From: Coriobacteriales bacterium
GTDB taxonomy: Bacteria; Actinomycetota; Coriobacteriia; Coriobacteriales; UBA8131
Reading direction: 5' to 3'
NCBI GenBank assembly: GCA_031261765.1
Contig: JAISJA010000054.1
Coordinates: 1-8,016 of the forward strand
DNA length: 8,016 nucleotides
Notes under the pieces: model-generated
What the model was told of the DNA's origin: nothing
Database searches by the model: none
What the model saw: only the letters and a program-made list of their open reading frames with translations
Shown: positions 1-6,597 of the stretch, in pieces
Position numbering within the stretch: the stretch's first letter is position 1
Layout of the letters: each line of letters begins with the position of its first letter
Translations under genes and position numbers: made by a program

Positions 1-1127
1 GCGTCGAGCCGCCAAAGTTCACGCAGGTCTTCTCGGACGCTATTATGAAAGAAGCTGCCGATAACAGCGATATAGTAGCTATAACGGCCGCCATGACAGG
101 CGGTACGGGCCTGGCTGACTTCAGGCGCACGTATCCGGAGCGCTTTTACGACGTGGGCATAGCAGAAGAACACGCCGTCGCGCTTGCCGCGGGGCTGGCG
201 CTTGGTGGCAAGGTCCCGGTCGTTGCCATATATTCTACGTTCCTGCAGCGCGCGTTTGACCAGCTGTTGACGGATGTCGCGTTGCAAAAGCAGCACGTTG
301 TGTTCTGCATAGACCGCGCCGGGCTAGTAGGAGAAGACGGCTCTACGCACCACGGCGAGTTCGACCTGGCGTATCTTCGCATGGTGCCTGGTATGCGCGT
401 GCTTGCTCCCGCAACGGCGAGCGACCTTGAGGCGTCGCTTGCCACCGCGCTGCGAATGGACGGACCTGTCGCCATACGATATTCACGTGGCAGGGTCTGG
501 AGCGGCGACGTGGGTGGCAATGCTGCGTCTAACGCTACGCTGGATGCCAAGGCAGACGCCGCTATGCGCGGTGTGACAGGCATACGCGGTGGTGCAAACG
601 CCGCGACCAGCGCCGTGTTAGATGGCTTGGACGAATTTGGCGACGGCGTTCCGCGTGCCCAGAAGTTACGGGACGGGGACGACGTAGCGCTGCTTGCCCT
701 GGGGCATATGGTGCCAACGGCGCTTGACGCCGCGAACATACTGGCGGCAAATAACATCAACGCGAGCGTTTATAACATGCTGTGGGCTAAACCGGTTGAC
801 GCGCGGGCGGTTATGGACGCGTGCGGCACCAAGCTCATAGTCACGCTTGAAGACGGCGTGGTATCGGGCGGGTTCGGCAGCGGGGTGTTGGAGCTTGTTC
901 AAGACCTGGGCGCGTCGGGTGCGTTGGGCGCGTCTAGCAAACCCGGTACGTCTGGCACGTCAAGCGCGCTGGGTGTGGCAACCGCGTCGAACGCACGCCA
1001 CATACCGCAGGTGCTTAGGCTGGGGCTGCCGGACGAGTTCATGCTACATGGCACGATAGACGAGCTTTTTCATGACGCCGGTCTTACTCCCGGGCAAATC
1101 TCCCAACAAGTGGCCGATAGGCTATAA
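1..1127 (+). CDS. dxs: 1-deoxy-D-xylulose-5-phosphate synthase, C-terminal part (5' end outside window)
   Basis: DXS condenses pyruvate with glyceraldehyde 3-phosphate, using thiamine diphosphate, in the first step of the cytosolic MEP isoprenoid pathway. The frame is open from base 3 (VEPPKFTQVFSDAI...), so the ATG at 45 is internal and about 374 residues of the usual 620-640 are visible. The pyrimidine-binding domain comes first. It contains DVGIAEEHA, whose first Glu after Ala is the ThDP-activating residue, then STFLQRAFDQ, IDRAGLVGEDGSTHHGEFD (conserved Arg and His) and RYSRG. The C-terminal transketolase-like domain follows and ends with LGLPDEF...HG. Two stretches do not fit the family: about 55 residues (nt 501-668) joining the two domains, and an Ala/Gly/Ser-rich run of about 30 residues (nt 906-998). 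All active-site motifs visible here are intact, so the enzyme is probably functional. It ends in TAA, 43 bases before the next gene. Family assignment is very secure. Confidence 0.97.
   Translation, partial: VEPPKFTQVFSDAIMKEAADNSDIVAITAAMTGGTGLADFRRTYPERFYDVGIAEEHAVALAAGLALGGKVPVVAIYSTFLQRAFDQLLTDVALQKQHVVFCIDRAGLVGEDGSTHHGEFDLAYLRMVPGMRVLAPATASDLEASLATALRMDGPVAIRYSRGRVWSGDVGGNAASNATLDAKADAAMRGVTGIRGGANAATSAVLDGLDEFGDGVPRAQKLRDGDDVALLALGHMVPTALDAANILAANNINASVYNMLWAKPVDARAVMDACGTKLIVTLEDGVVSGGFGSGVLELVQDLGASGALGASSKPGTSGTSSALGVATASNARHIPQVLRLGLPDEFMLHGTIDELFHDAGLTPGQISQQVADRL
501..668 (+). other. Lineage-specific linker insertion within DXS
   Basis: In DXS proteins known to me, the RYPRG region is followed after about 20 residues by the start of the C-terminal domain (usually a Gly-Glu-Asp-Val-Ala-like strand). 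Here about 55 residues rich in Ala, Gly and Asp intervene before DGDDVALLALG. The insertion lies between folded domains, where a flexible linker is tolerated. Its exact edges are uncertain because they rest on remembered homologues, not an alignment. Confidence 0.6.
906..998 (+). other. Ala/Gly/Ser-rich low-complexity insertion within DXS
   Basis: About 30 residues made mainly of Gly, Ala, Ser and Thr, with repeated GAS/GTS/ALG triplets, separate VLELVQDLG from the strand RHIPQVLRLGLPD. In other DXS proteins these parts are nearly adjacent. The DNA is a loose series of short repeats built on ggcgcgtc/ggtacgtc, compatible with growth by replication slippage. It is in frame and probably forms a surface loop. 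Confidence 0.6.
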
Positions 1128-1141
1128 TTAACATTTATATA
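1123..1141 (+). promoter_or_regulatory. Weak promoter candidate before the ytxH-like gene
   Basis: The dxs stop codon lies in a perfect TATAAT (1123-1128), followed by a second AT-rich box TATATA (1136-1141). This is a conspicuous AT-rich patch in GC-rich surroundings. No convincing -35 element lies 16-18 bases upstream of either box and there is no extended TG motif. It may be a promoter for the downstream genes or only an AT-rich spacer. Confidence 0.25.
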
Positions 1142-1170
1142 CACAATTCATTCTAGGTTCGGAGGCATTC

Positions 1171-1731
1171 ATGTCTGGTTTTAAATTCGGTTCGTTTTTA
1201 CTTGGCGGTGCGATTGGCGCCGTTGCAGCGCTTTTGTACGCTCCGCGCAAGGGCGAGGAAACCCGTGCTATAGTCGCAAATAAGATAGACGATGTCCTGG
1301 ACGGCCGTTGTGCGTTCAGCTTTGGCAATCACTCCGCAGACGCGTCTTCTGTGTCAGACGGTCAAGCTGCGGGGCAACGCAGCGCCGATCTGCGTCAGAA
1401 GATAGAGAGCGCCCGCGCTACGATAGCAGAGCAAGTCGCGAAGAACGCCGCTGCGGCACGTGACGCCATAAACGACAAGATCCCGGTTGCCAGCGAGAAG
1501 ATCAACCAGGCCGCAGACGTCGTTAAGGCCAAGATACAGGCGACGACGTCAAAGGTCAGTGAGATGGCAAGCGCCGCCTCCGCGCAGCGCAACGCCGCTA
1601 AAGAAGACGAGTACGACATGGCCGCAAGCACTACGGACCAGGCGCCGAGCGCGCCTGCGCCCGGCGTGTCTGTCGCGAGCGCGTATGTCGCAGGAGCCGG
1701 CAGTTCAACTTCAGCTGCCGACGCGGCATAG
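1171..1731 (+). CDS. YtxH-like membrane-anchored small protein
   Basis: This encodes 186 residues. The N-terminus (residues 5-32) has a short glycine/alanine-rich transmembrane segment followed at once by [10 protein letters not shown], the hallmark of the YtxH family. YtxH proteins are general-stress or envelope-associated and have no defined biochemical activity. Residues 46-72 are polar and Ser/Gly-rich and look like a lineage insertion. Residues 73-145 are Ala/Lys/Glu-rich and predicted helical, possibly coiled coil, resembling LEA or apolipoprotein-like tails. The last 40 residues are Ala/Ser/Pro-rich and probably disordered. The start is well supported by GGAGG at 1161-1165, five bases before ATG. 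It lies between dxs and serS and ends 16 bases before the serS start, so it is probably cotranscribed with serS. The family call is good; the function is unknown. Confidence 0.8.
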   Translation: MSGFKFGSFLLGGAIGAVAALLYAPRKGEETRAIVANKIDDVLDGRCAFSFGNHSADASSVSDGQAAGQRSADLRQKIESARATIAEQVAKNAAAARDAINDKIPVASEKINQAADVVKAKIQATTSKVSEMASAASAQRNAAKEDEYDMAASTTDQAPSAPAPGVSVASAYVAGAGSSTSAADAA

Positions 1732-1750
1732 GGGCGCTGTACAGACATTG
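1730..1750 (+). promoter_or_regulatory. Ribosome binding site and TTG start of serS
   Basis: AGGGG (1730-1734) overlaps the TAG stop of the ytxH-like gene and precedes TTG at 1748 with a rather long spacing of 13 bases. TTG is chosen because translation from it gives the canonical SerRS N-terminus [10 protein letters not shown]. In-frame ATG codons upstream (for example 1685 and 1487) would add non-homologous basic sequence and overlap the ytxH-like gene. The overlap of the site with the upstream stop suggests translational coupling. Confidence 0.65.
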
Positions 1751-3031
1751 CTTGACCCGAAATATATCAGAGATAACATAGAGACGGTTGCGGCGGCTAT
1801 GAAGTCGCGCAACTACGACTGGAACGCCAACGAGTTCCTGGAACTGGACTCAAGGCGCCGCGACCTCATATCTAAGACTGAGGAGCTGCAAGCTAAGCGC
1901 AATTCGTTGTCCAAGAGCATAGGTGGGCTTATGCGCGACGGCAAGCGTGACGAGGCCGATGCCGTTAAAGACGACGTACGCGCCGTGAACGAGCAGATAG
2001 ACGCGCTGGCATCCGACCTTGAGCAGGCCGACGGAGCGCTGCATACAGAGGTGCTGACTATTCCCAATATGCCAAGCGACACTACGCCGTTTGGTAAAGA
2101 CGAGAACGACAACCCAGAGGTGCGCAGATGGGGCACGCCGCGCGATTTCGCGGCCGAGGGCTTTGAGTTCAAGGCGCATTGGGACTTGGGGCCCGAGCTT
2201 GGCATAATGGACTTCGAACGCGGAGTCAAGCTTGCCGAGTCACGTTTCGTTTTACTTGGTGGGCTTGGCGCTCGTCTTGAGCGCGCCATCATAAACTTCA
2301 TGGTTGACACGCATGTATCACGCGGCTATAAGGAATGGTGGCCACCGGTGCTTGCCAACGTGGAGACCATGACCGGTACCGGGCAGTTGCCCAAGTTCGA
2401 AGACGACGCCTTCAAGACAACCGGAGGTTTGTACTTAATACCAACGGCCGAGGTAATGCTCACGAACATACACCGCGACGAGGTCCTGGATGGTGCTAGC
2501 TTACCATTACACTATTGTGCTTTCACGCCGTGCTTCCGCGAGGAGGCTGGCAGCGCCGGCCGTGACACGCGCGGGCTTATACGCGTACACGAGTTTGACA
2601 AGGTGGAGATGGTCAAGTTCTCGCGCCCGGAAGAGTCGTTTGACGAACTGGAGAGCATGGTAAAAGACGCCGAGAACATACTGCAACTATTGGAGCTGCC
2701 GTATCGCGTCATAAACCTTTGCACCGGCGACATAGGCTTCTCAGCCGCTAAGACGTACGACCTTGAAGTGTGGCTCCCGTCGTATAACGGTTATAAGGAG
2801 ATAAGCTCGTGCAGCAACTGCGTTGACTTCCAGGCGAGGCGCGCTAACATAAAATACCGCGACGCGGACGCGTTTAAAGGTACGCGCCTGGTACACACGT
2901 TAAACGGCAGCGGACTTGCCGTTGGCCGCACAATGGCGGCTATCGTAGAGAATTATCAGAACGCTGACGGTACCGTGACGGTCCCAGAGGTGTTACGCCC
3001 ATATATGGGAGGGATTGATATTATCGGTTAA
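1748..3031 (+). CDS. serS: Serine--tRNA ligase (SerRS)
   Basis: A cytosolic class II synthetase that activates serine with ATP and charges tRNA-Ser (also tRNA-Sec where present). From the TTG start it has 427 residues, the usual bacterial length. Residues 1-15 (LDPKYIRDN) and the long charged helices at about 30-100 form the N-terminal coiled-coil arm that grips the long variable arm of tRNA-Ser. The catalytic core follows: the serine-recognition motif TAEV (233-236); motif 2 [14 protein letters not shown] (263-276) leading to HEFDKVEM; and motif 3 [19 protein letters not shown] (386-404) with its invariant Arg. The protein ends with [11 protein letters not shown], as in homologues. An open frame reaching back to 1487 is not credible as coding because it overlaps the ytxH-like gene and is Arg-rich shadow sequence. 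A 99-base gap with a hairpin separates it from aspS. Confidence 0.96.
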   Translation: MLDPKYIRDNIETVAAAMKSRNYDWNANEFLELDSRRRDLISKTEELQAKRNSLSKSIGGLMRDGKRDEADAVKDDVRAVNEQIDALASDLEQADGALHTEVLTIPNMPSDTTPFGKDENDNPEVRRWGTPRDFAAEGFEFKAHWDLGPELGIMDFERGVKLAESRFVLLGGLGARLERAIINFMVDTHVSRGYKEWWPPVLANVETMTGTGQLPKFEDDAFKTTGGLYLIPTAEVMLTNIHRDEVLDGASLPLHYCAFTPCFREEAGSAGRDTRGLIRVHEFDKVEMVKFSRPEESFDELESMVKDAENILQLLELPYRVINLCTGDIGFSAAKTYDLEVWLPSYNGYKEISSCSNCVDFQARRANIKYRDADAFKGTRLVHTLNGSGLAVGRTMAAIVENYQNADGTVTVPEVLRPYMGGIDIIG

Positions 3032-3036
3032 ACGTC

Positions 3037-3099
3037 ATTCCGGGCCGTGTTCGTAGGTGGCTGCCATAGCCGCCGTTAAGCGAACGCGTGACCCGGAAT
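3037..3099 (+). repeat. Long intergenic hairpin between serS and aspS (REP-like or attenuator-like)
   Basis: The outer arms attccggg (3037-3044) and cccggaat (3092-3099) are perfectly complementary. Inside them, 3046-3053 pairs with 3081-3088 (one G-U), then 3056-3062 pairs with 3068-3074 (one G-U) around the loop gccat. The result is a three-part stem of about 23 pairs. The outer boundary (gtcattccggg...cccggaatc) resembles small palindromic intergenic repeats seen in many bacteria. Only a short weak T-run (ctcttta) follows, so it is not a clear intrinsic terminator. It may be a dispersed repeat, a leaky terminator or an mRNA-processing site. The structure is clear; its role is not. Confidence 0.6.
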
Positions 3100-3130
3100 C
3101 TAGCTCTTTAAGGTTTAAGGAAAGGCACAG

Positions 3131-4936
3131 ATGTCAGACATATCCAATACGCATAGTATGCATACCAACACGTGCGGTGAGCTTACCGCCGCGAACATAG
3201 GCGACGAAGTGACACTTACGGGTTGGGTGGGGCATCGCCGTGACCACGGTGGCCTTATCTTCGTGGACCTGCGCGATCGCGCGGGTAAGACGCAGTGCGT
3301 GTTTGACCCGGAGGTCTTAAGCAAAGAAGATTTCTCACTTGGCGAGACGATGCGCCCAGAGTGGGTCATTTGTGTAAGCGGCACCGTGCGCCCGCGGCCC
3401 GAGGACACCGCGAACCCGAATATGTACACGGGCGAGATAGAGGTCCTGCTTTCCCACGTGGAGATATTGAACCGGGCCAAGACGCCGCCTTTCGCCATAG
3501 AGGACGGTATAGAGACCGACGAGACGACGCGTATGAAATGGCGCTACCTTGACATCAGGCGCCCGGAGGTCCTGCAAGCCCTGAAACTGCGTTCAAGCGT
3601 TACCACGGCTTTACACGCGGCGCTTGACAAACGTGGCTTCATAGAGGTGGAGACGCCCATACTTGGCCGTTCCACGCCTGAGGGCGCGCGCGACTTCCTT
3701 GTTCCGTCACGCATATCGCAAGGCGACTTCTATGCCCTTCCGCAGTCGCCGCAACTGTTCAAACAGCTGTTGATGGTAGGCGGAGTTGAGCGTTATTACC
3801 AGGTCGCACGTTGCTTTCGGGACGAGGACCTGCGCGCAGACCGCCAGCCGGAGTTCACGCAAATAGATATAGAGATGAGCTTCATAAGCCAGGAGGATAT
3901 ACTGGCGGTTATGGAGGAAGTCCTTAAAGAGGTACTGGCGGTTGCCGGCATAGACCTCCAGATACCGCTTCCGCGTATGTGCTATAAAGAGGCCATGGAG
4001 CGTTTTGGTAATGACCGTCCGGATGTCCGTTTTGGCCTTGAGCTGCAGGACTTATCGCAAATAGTCGCAGGTTGCGGTTTCAAGGTGTTCGCCGGGGCCG
4101 TGGAGTCCGGTGGGGTGGTCAAGGCCATCAACGCCAAGGGCGCCGGGGACCTCTCACGCGGTGAGATAGACAAGATAGCGACGGTCGCGACAGACCATGG
4201 GGCCGCCGGCATGGCGTGGATCGCATACAAAAGCGACGGTTCCAAGAACTCGCCTATCATAAAGTTTCTTGGCGACGACGTATTAGCGGCTATAGAGTCA
4301 GAGCTTGACATACAGCCTGGAGACCTCATCTGCTTTGGCGCCGGTGACTTCGCAACCGTCAGCGCGGCCTTATCAGCAGTAAGGCTTTATCTGGCCGACT
4401 TGCTGGACGTAGCTCGCGACGCGGACGGCGCGCTCGCCGCACAAAAAGGCCATCATTTCATGTGGCTCGTGGACTTCCCTATGTTCAAATATGACGACGA
4501 CGCTAAGCGCTATGTGGCAGAGCACCACCCGTTCACACGCATAAAGGACGAAGACCTTGACAAGATAGAGACCGACCCCATGGCGTGCGGCAGTTATTCA
4601 TACGACCTTGTCATGGATGGTTTTGAAGCCGGCGGTGGAACGCTGCGTATACATGACCCAGAGCTTCAGATGCGCGTATTAAAGGCGCTTGGCTTCAGCG
4701 AGGAAGAGGCCAGGGCGCAGTTTGGGTTCCTGCTTGAGGCGTTGTCCTTTGGCGCGCCGCCACATGGCGGTATAGCGCTTGGGCTGGACAGGCTTATTAT
4801 GCTGCTTGGCGGCTATGAGTCCATACGTGACGTCATAGCGTTCCCCAAGACGTCAAGCGGTGCAGACCCTATGACCGGCGCGCCCGCTGACGTTAGCACG
4901 CGTCAACTTAAAGAAGTCGGGTTAAGGTTGGCATAA
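3131..4936 (+). CDS. aspS: Aspartate--tRNA ligase (AspRS), predicted non-discriminating (Asp/Asn)
   Basis: A class IIb synthetase charging tRNA-Asp and probably also tRNA-Asn. It has 601 residues, the bacterial size. Domains in order: an OB-fold anticodon-binding domain (about 12-115, GWVGHRRDHGGLIFVDLRDR); motif 1 around FIEVETPILGRSTPEGARD (170-188); QSPQLFKQ (205-212), part of the Asp-binding pocket; motif 2 FRDEDLRADRQPEFTQID (229-246); the bacterial GAD insertion domain (about 290-420); and motif 3 GIALGLDRL (547-555). His39 in RRDHGG occupies the position that is His in known non-discriminating AspRS and Leu in the discriminating E. coli enzyme. The residue aligning with the E. coli Lys of the second specificity site is Asp92, so it is not the discriminating Lys. 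ATG 3131 is preferred because AAAGG (3121-3125) lies five bases upstream; ATG 3158 is an alternative. The gene ends one base before metG. Confidence 0.96.
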   Translation: MSDISNTHSMHTNTCGELTAANIGDEVTLTGWVGHRRDHGGLIFVDLRDRAGKTQCVFDPEVLSKEDFSLGETMRPEWVICVSGTVRPRPEDTANPNMYTGEIEVLLSHVEILNRAKTPPFAIEDGIETDETTRMKWRYLDIRRPEVLQALKLRSSVTTALHAALDKRGFIEVETPILGRSTPEGARDFLVPSRISQGDFYALPQSPQLFKQLLMVGGVERYYQVARCFRDEDLRADRQPEFTQIDIEMSFISQEDILAVMEEVLKEVLAVAGIDLQIPLPRMCYKEAMERFGNDRPDVRFGLELQDLSQIVAGCGFKVFAGAVESGGVVKAINAKGAGDLSRGEIDKIATVATDHGAAGMAWIAYKSDGSKNSPIIKFLGDDVLAAIESELDIQPGDLICFGAGDFATVSAALSAVRLYLADLLDVARDADGALAAQKGHHFMWLVDFPMFKYDDDAKRYVAEHHPFTRIKDEDLDKIETDPMACGSYSYDLVMDGFEAGGGTLRIHDPELQMRVLKALGFSEEEARAQFGFLLEALSFGAPPHGGIALGLDRLIMLLGGYESIRDVIAFPKTSSGADPMTGAPADVSTRQLKEVGLRLA

Positions 4937-4937
4937 C

Positions 4938-6584
4938 ATGGCAGAATCATTCTATCTTACGACGCCTATATATTATGTGAACGGTATTCCGCACCTGGGT
5001 ACCGCCTACACGACCATAGCCGCAGACGCCCTTGCGCGCTTCGAGCGTATGGACGGTTATGACGTGAAGTTCCTTACCGGGCTTGACGAGCACGGACAGA
5101 AGGTAGGAGACGCCGCGGCCGAAGCCGGCATGTCACCGCAAGAATGGGTAGACGGCATAGCACCAAAGTTCCTTGACACTTGGAAGGCGCTTAACATCTC
5201 TAATGACGATTTTATCCGCACGACTGAAGACCGTCATATAAAGTCCGTGCAAAAACTGTTTAGCGTATTGCATGACAACGGCTCGCTATACAAAGATACG
5301 TACAAAGGCTGGTATTGCGTGCCCGAAGAGACGTTCTTCACTAACGAGGAGCTTAAAGACGCGAACGGCACAATGCCACCGGATGGCCCTGACGTCCAGG
5401 AAACGCCAGTGTGCCCCGACTGCGGCCGCCCTCTGGAGTTCGTTGAAGAGGAGAACCTGTTCTTTAAGCTATCAGACTATGGTGATAAACTACTAGCATA
5501 CTATGATGCACATCCGGACTTCATACAGCCTGAGACGCGCCGCAACGAGGTCGTGTCTTTCGTAAAAGGCGGGCTTAAGGACCTAAGCGTATCACGCACG
5601 TCATTTGATTGGGGAGTGCCCATACCGTTTGCGAAAGGACACGTAAGCTACGTTTGGTTCGACGCGCTTATCAACTACCTTACCGCCGTTGGTTATGGCG
5701 ATGAGTCTGAAGACGGTCAGGCCGAGTTCGAGAGGCGCTGGCCCGCGCAGATACATTTTGTAGGCAAGGACATAATACGTTTCCATTGCGTCATATGGCC
5801 CGCCATGCTCATGGCCGCCGGTCTGCCGTTGCCAAAGCGCGTGTTCGCACATGGTTTCCTTCTCACAAAGGGCGAGAAGATGTCCAAGTCGCGCGGCAAC
5901 GCCCTGTCGCCGCTTGACCTCGCTAAGATATTCAGCGTTGACGGTTACCGTTACTACTTCTTGTCGGACGTGCAGTTCGGCTCGGACGGTAGTATCTCGT
6001 TTGAGCGCATGACGCAAGTGTATAATTCGGATCTGGCTAACGCCTGGGGCAACCTGGTTTCGCGTGCGCTTAACATGACCAAGAAATACTTTGGTTCCAC
6101 GGTGCCCGGGCTTAAACCGGACGCCACGAACGACCTTACGCGTGACATGGGTAACCCGCTGGCCGATATAGCCGCGGGAATCTACGTCCGCTATGCGGCC
6201 CATATGAACGCCATAGACTATTCGGGCGCCATGGCAGACGTAATGGAACTTGTGAACCGCGCAAACGCCTATATTGAGGAAAGTGCTCCGTGGAACATCG
6301 CGAAAGAGGCAGCTAACGGCAACGAGGGCGCGAATGACCGGCTCGCGTTCGTCATATACAATACGCTGGAGGCCATTCGTATAGCAGCGGCGTTACTAGC
6401 CCCCGTTATGCCAACCACGTCGGCTGAGGTATGGCGCCGCCTTGGACTTGGCGACGTCTTAGCCGTCACAGATTTGCAGAGCATATGCAAGTGGGGCGGC
6501 GCGGACGATACGGCGTGTCATATCGTAGGTAACGAAGTCACGGTTGGCGACCCGCTGTTCCCAAGGCTCGCCAAAGAGGACTAG
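4938..6584 (+). CDS. metG: Methionine--tRNA ligase (MetRS), short form without C-terminal tRNA-binding domain
   Basis: A class I synthetase that charges initiator and elongator tRNA-Met in the cytosol. It has 548 residues. The Rossmann signature is HLGT (19-22), with Thr in place of the last His of HIGH. TGLDEHGQK (47-55) lines the pocket. The connective domain holds C127-V-P-E130 and C159-P-D-C162, so one zinc ligand of the common double CxxC arrangement is replaced by Glu. FDWGVPIPF and VSYVWFDALINYLTA belong to the core; KMSKS (314-318) is intact. The helical anticodon-binding domain (about 350-520) contains NAYIEESAPWNIAKE. The chain ends about 40 residues past it, so the Trbp111/EMAP-like dimerisation domain of longer MetRS proteins is absent. 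The start ATG follows the aspS stop by one base, with AAGG at 4924-4927 inside aspS, which implies translational coupling. Confidence 0.96.
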   Translation: MAESFYLTTPIYYVNGIPHLGTAYTTIAADALARFERMDGYDVKFLTGLDEHGQKVGDAAAEAGMSPQEWVDGIAPKFLDTWKALNISNDDFIRTTEDRHIKSVQKLFSVLHDNGSLYKDTYKGWYCVPEETFFTNEELKDANGTMPPDGPDVQETPVCPDCGRPLEFVEEENLFFKLSDYGDKLLAYYDAHPDFIQPETRRNEVVSFVKGGLKDLSVSRTSFDWGVPIPFAKGHVSYVWFDALINYLTAVGYGDESEDGQAEFERRWPAQIHFVGKDIIRFHCVIWPAMLMAAGLPLPKRVFAHGFLLTKGEKMSKSRGNALSPLDLAKIFSVDGYRYYFLSDVQFGSDGSISFERMTQVYNSDLANAWGNLVSRALNMTKKYFGSTVPGLKPDATNDLTRDMGNPLADIAAGIYVRYAAHMNAIDYSGAMADVMELVNRANAYIEESAPWNIAKEAANGNEGANDRLAFVIYNTLEAIRIAAALLAPVMPTTSAEVWRRLGLGDVLAVTDLQSICKWGGADDTACHIVGNEVTVGDPLFPRLAKED

Positions 6585-6597
6585 CCCAGGCACGTTT

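Noticed and set aside
45..47. ATG 45 as the start of dxs
   Set aside because: The frame is open upstream and encodes typical DXS sequence (FTQVFSDAI), so the gene is truncated by the window edge.
1487..1747. Upstream extension of the serS frame to ATG 1487 or ATG 1685
   Set aside because: It overlaps the ytxH-like gene, is Arg/Pro-rich shadow sequence and would precede the canonical SerRS N-terminus LDPKYIR; TTG 1748 gives the normal length.
3037..3110. Rho-independent terminator after serS
   Set aside because: The hairpin is strong but is followed only by ctagctcttta, not a run of Ts, and aspS continues on the same strand; kept as a structural repeat of unknown role.
3032..3130. T-box riboswitch upstream of aspS, suggested by aggtggctgcc and a large stem
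   Set aside because: The gap is only 99 bases, there is no stem I with specifier loop, no proper T-box consensus and no alternative antiterminator; the bases belong to one simple hairpin.
5601..6203. 200-codon minus-strand open frame inside metG
   Set aside because: It is antisense to a clearly conserved MetRS core, has no recognisable domain and is typical of shadow frames in GC-rich genes.
6544..6597. Longer tatD start at TTG 6544
   Set aside because: It would overlap metG by 41 bases and lacks a good ribosome binding site; it is kept only as an alternative.
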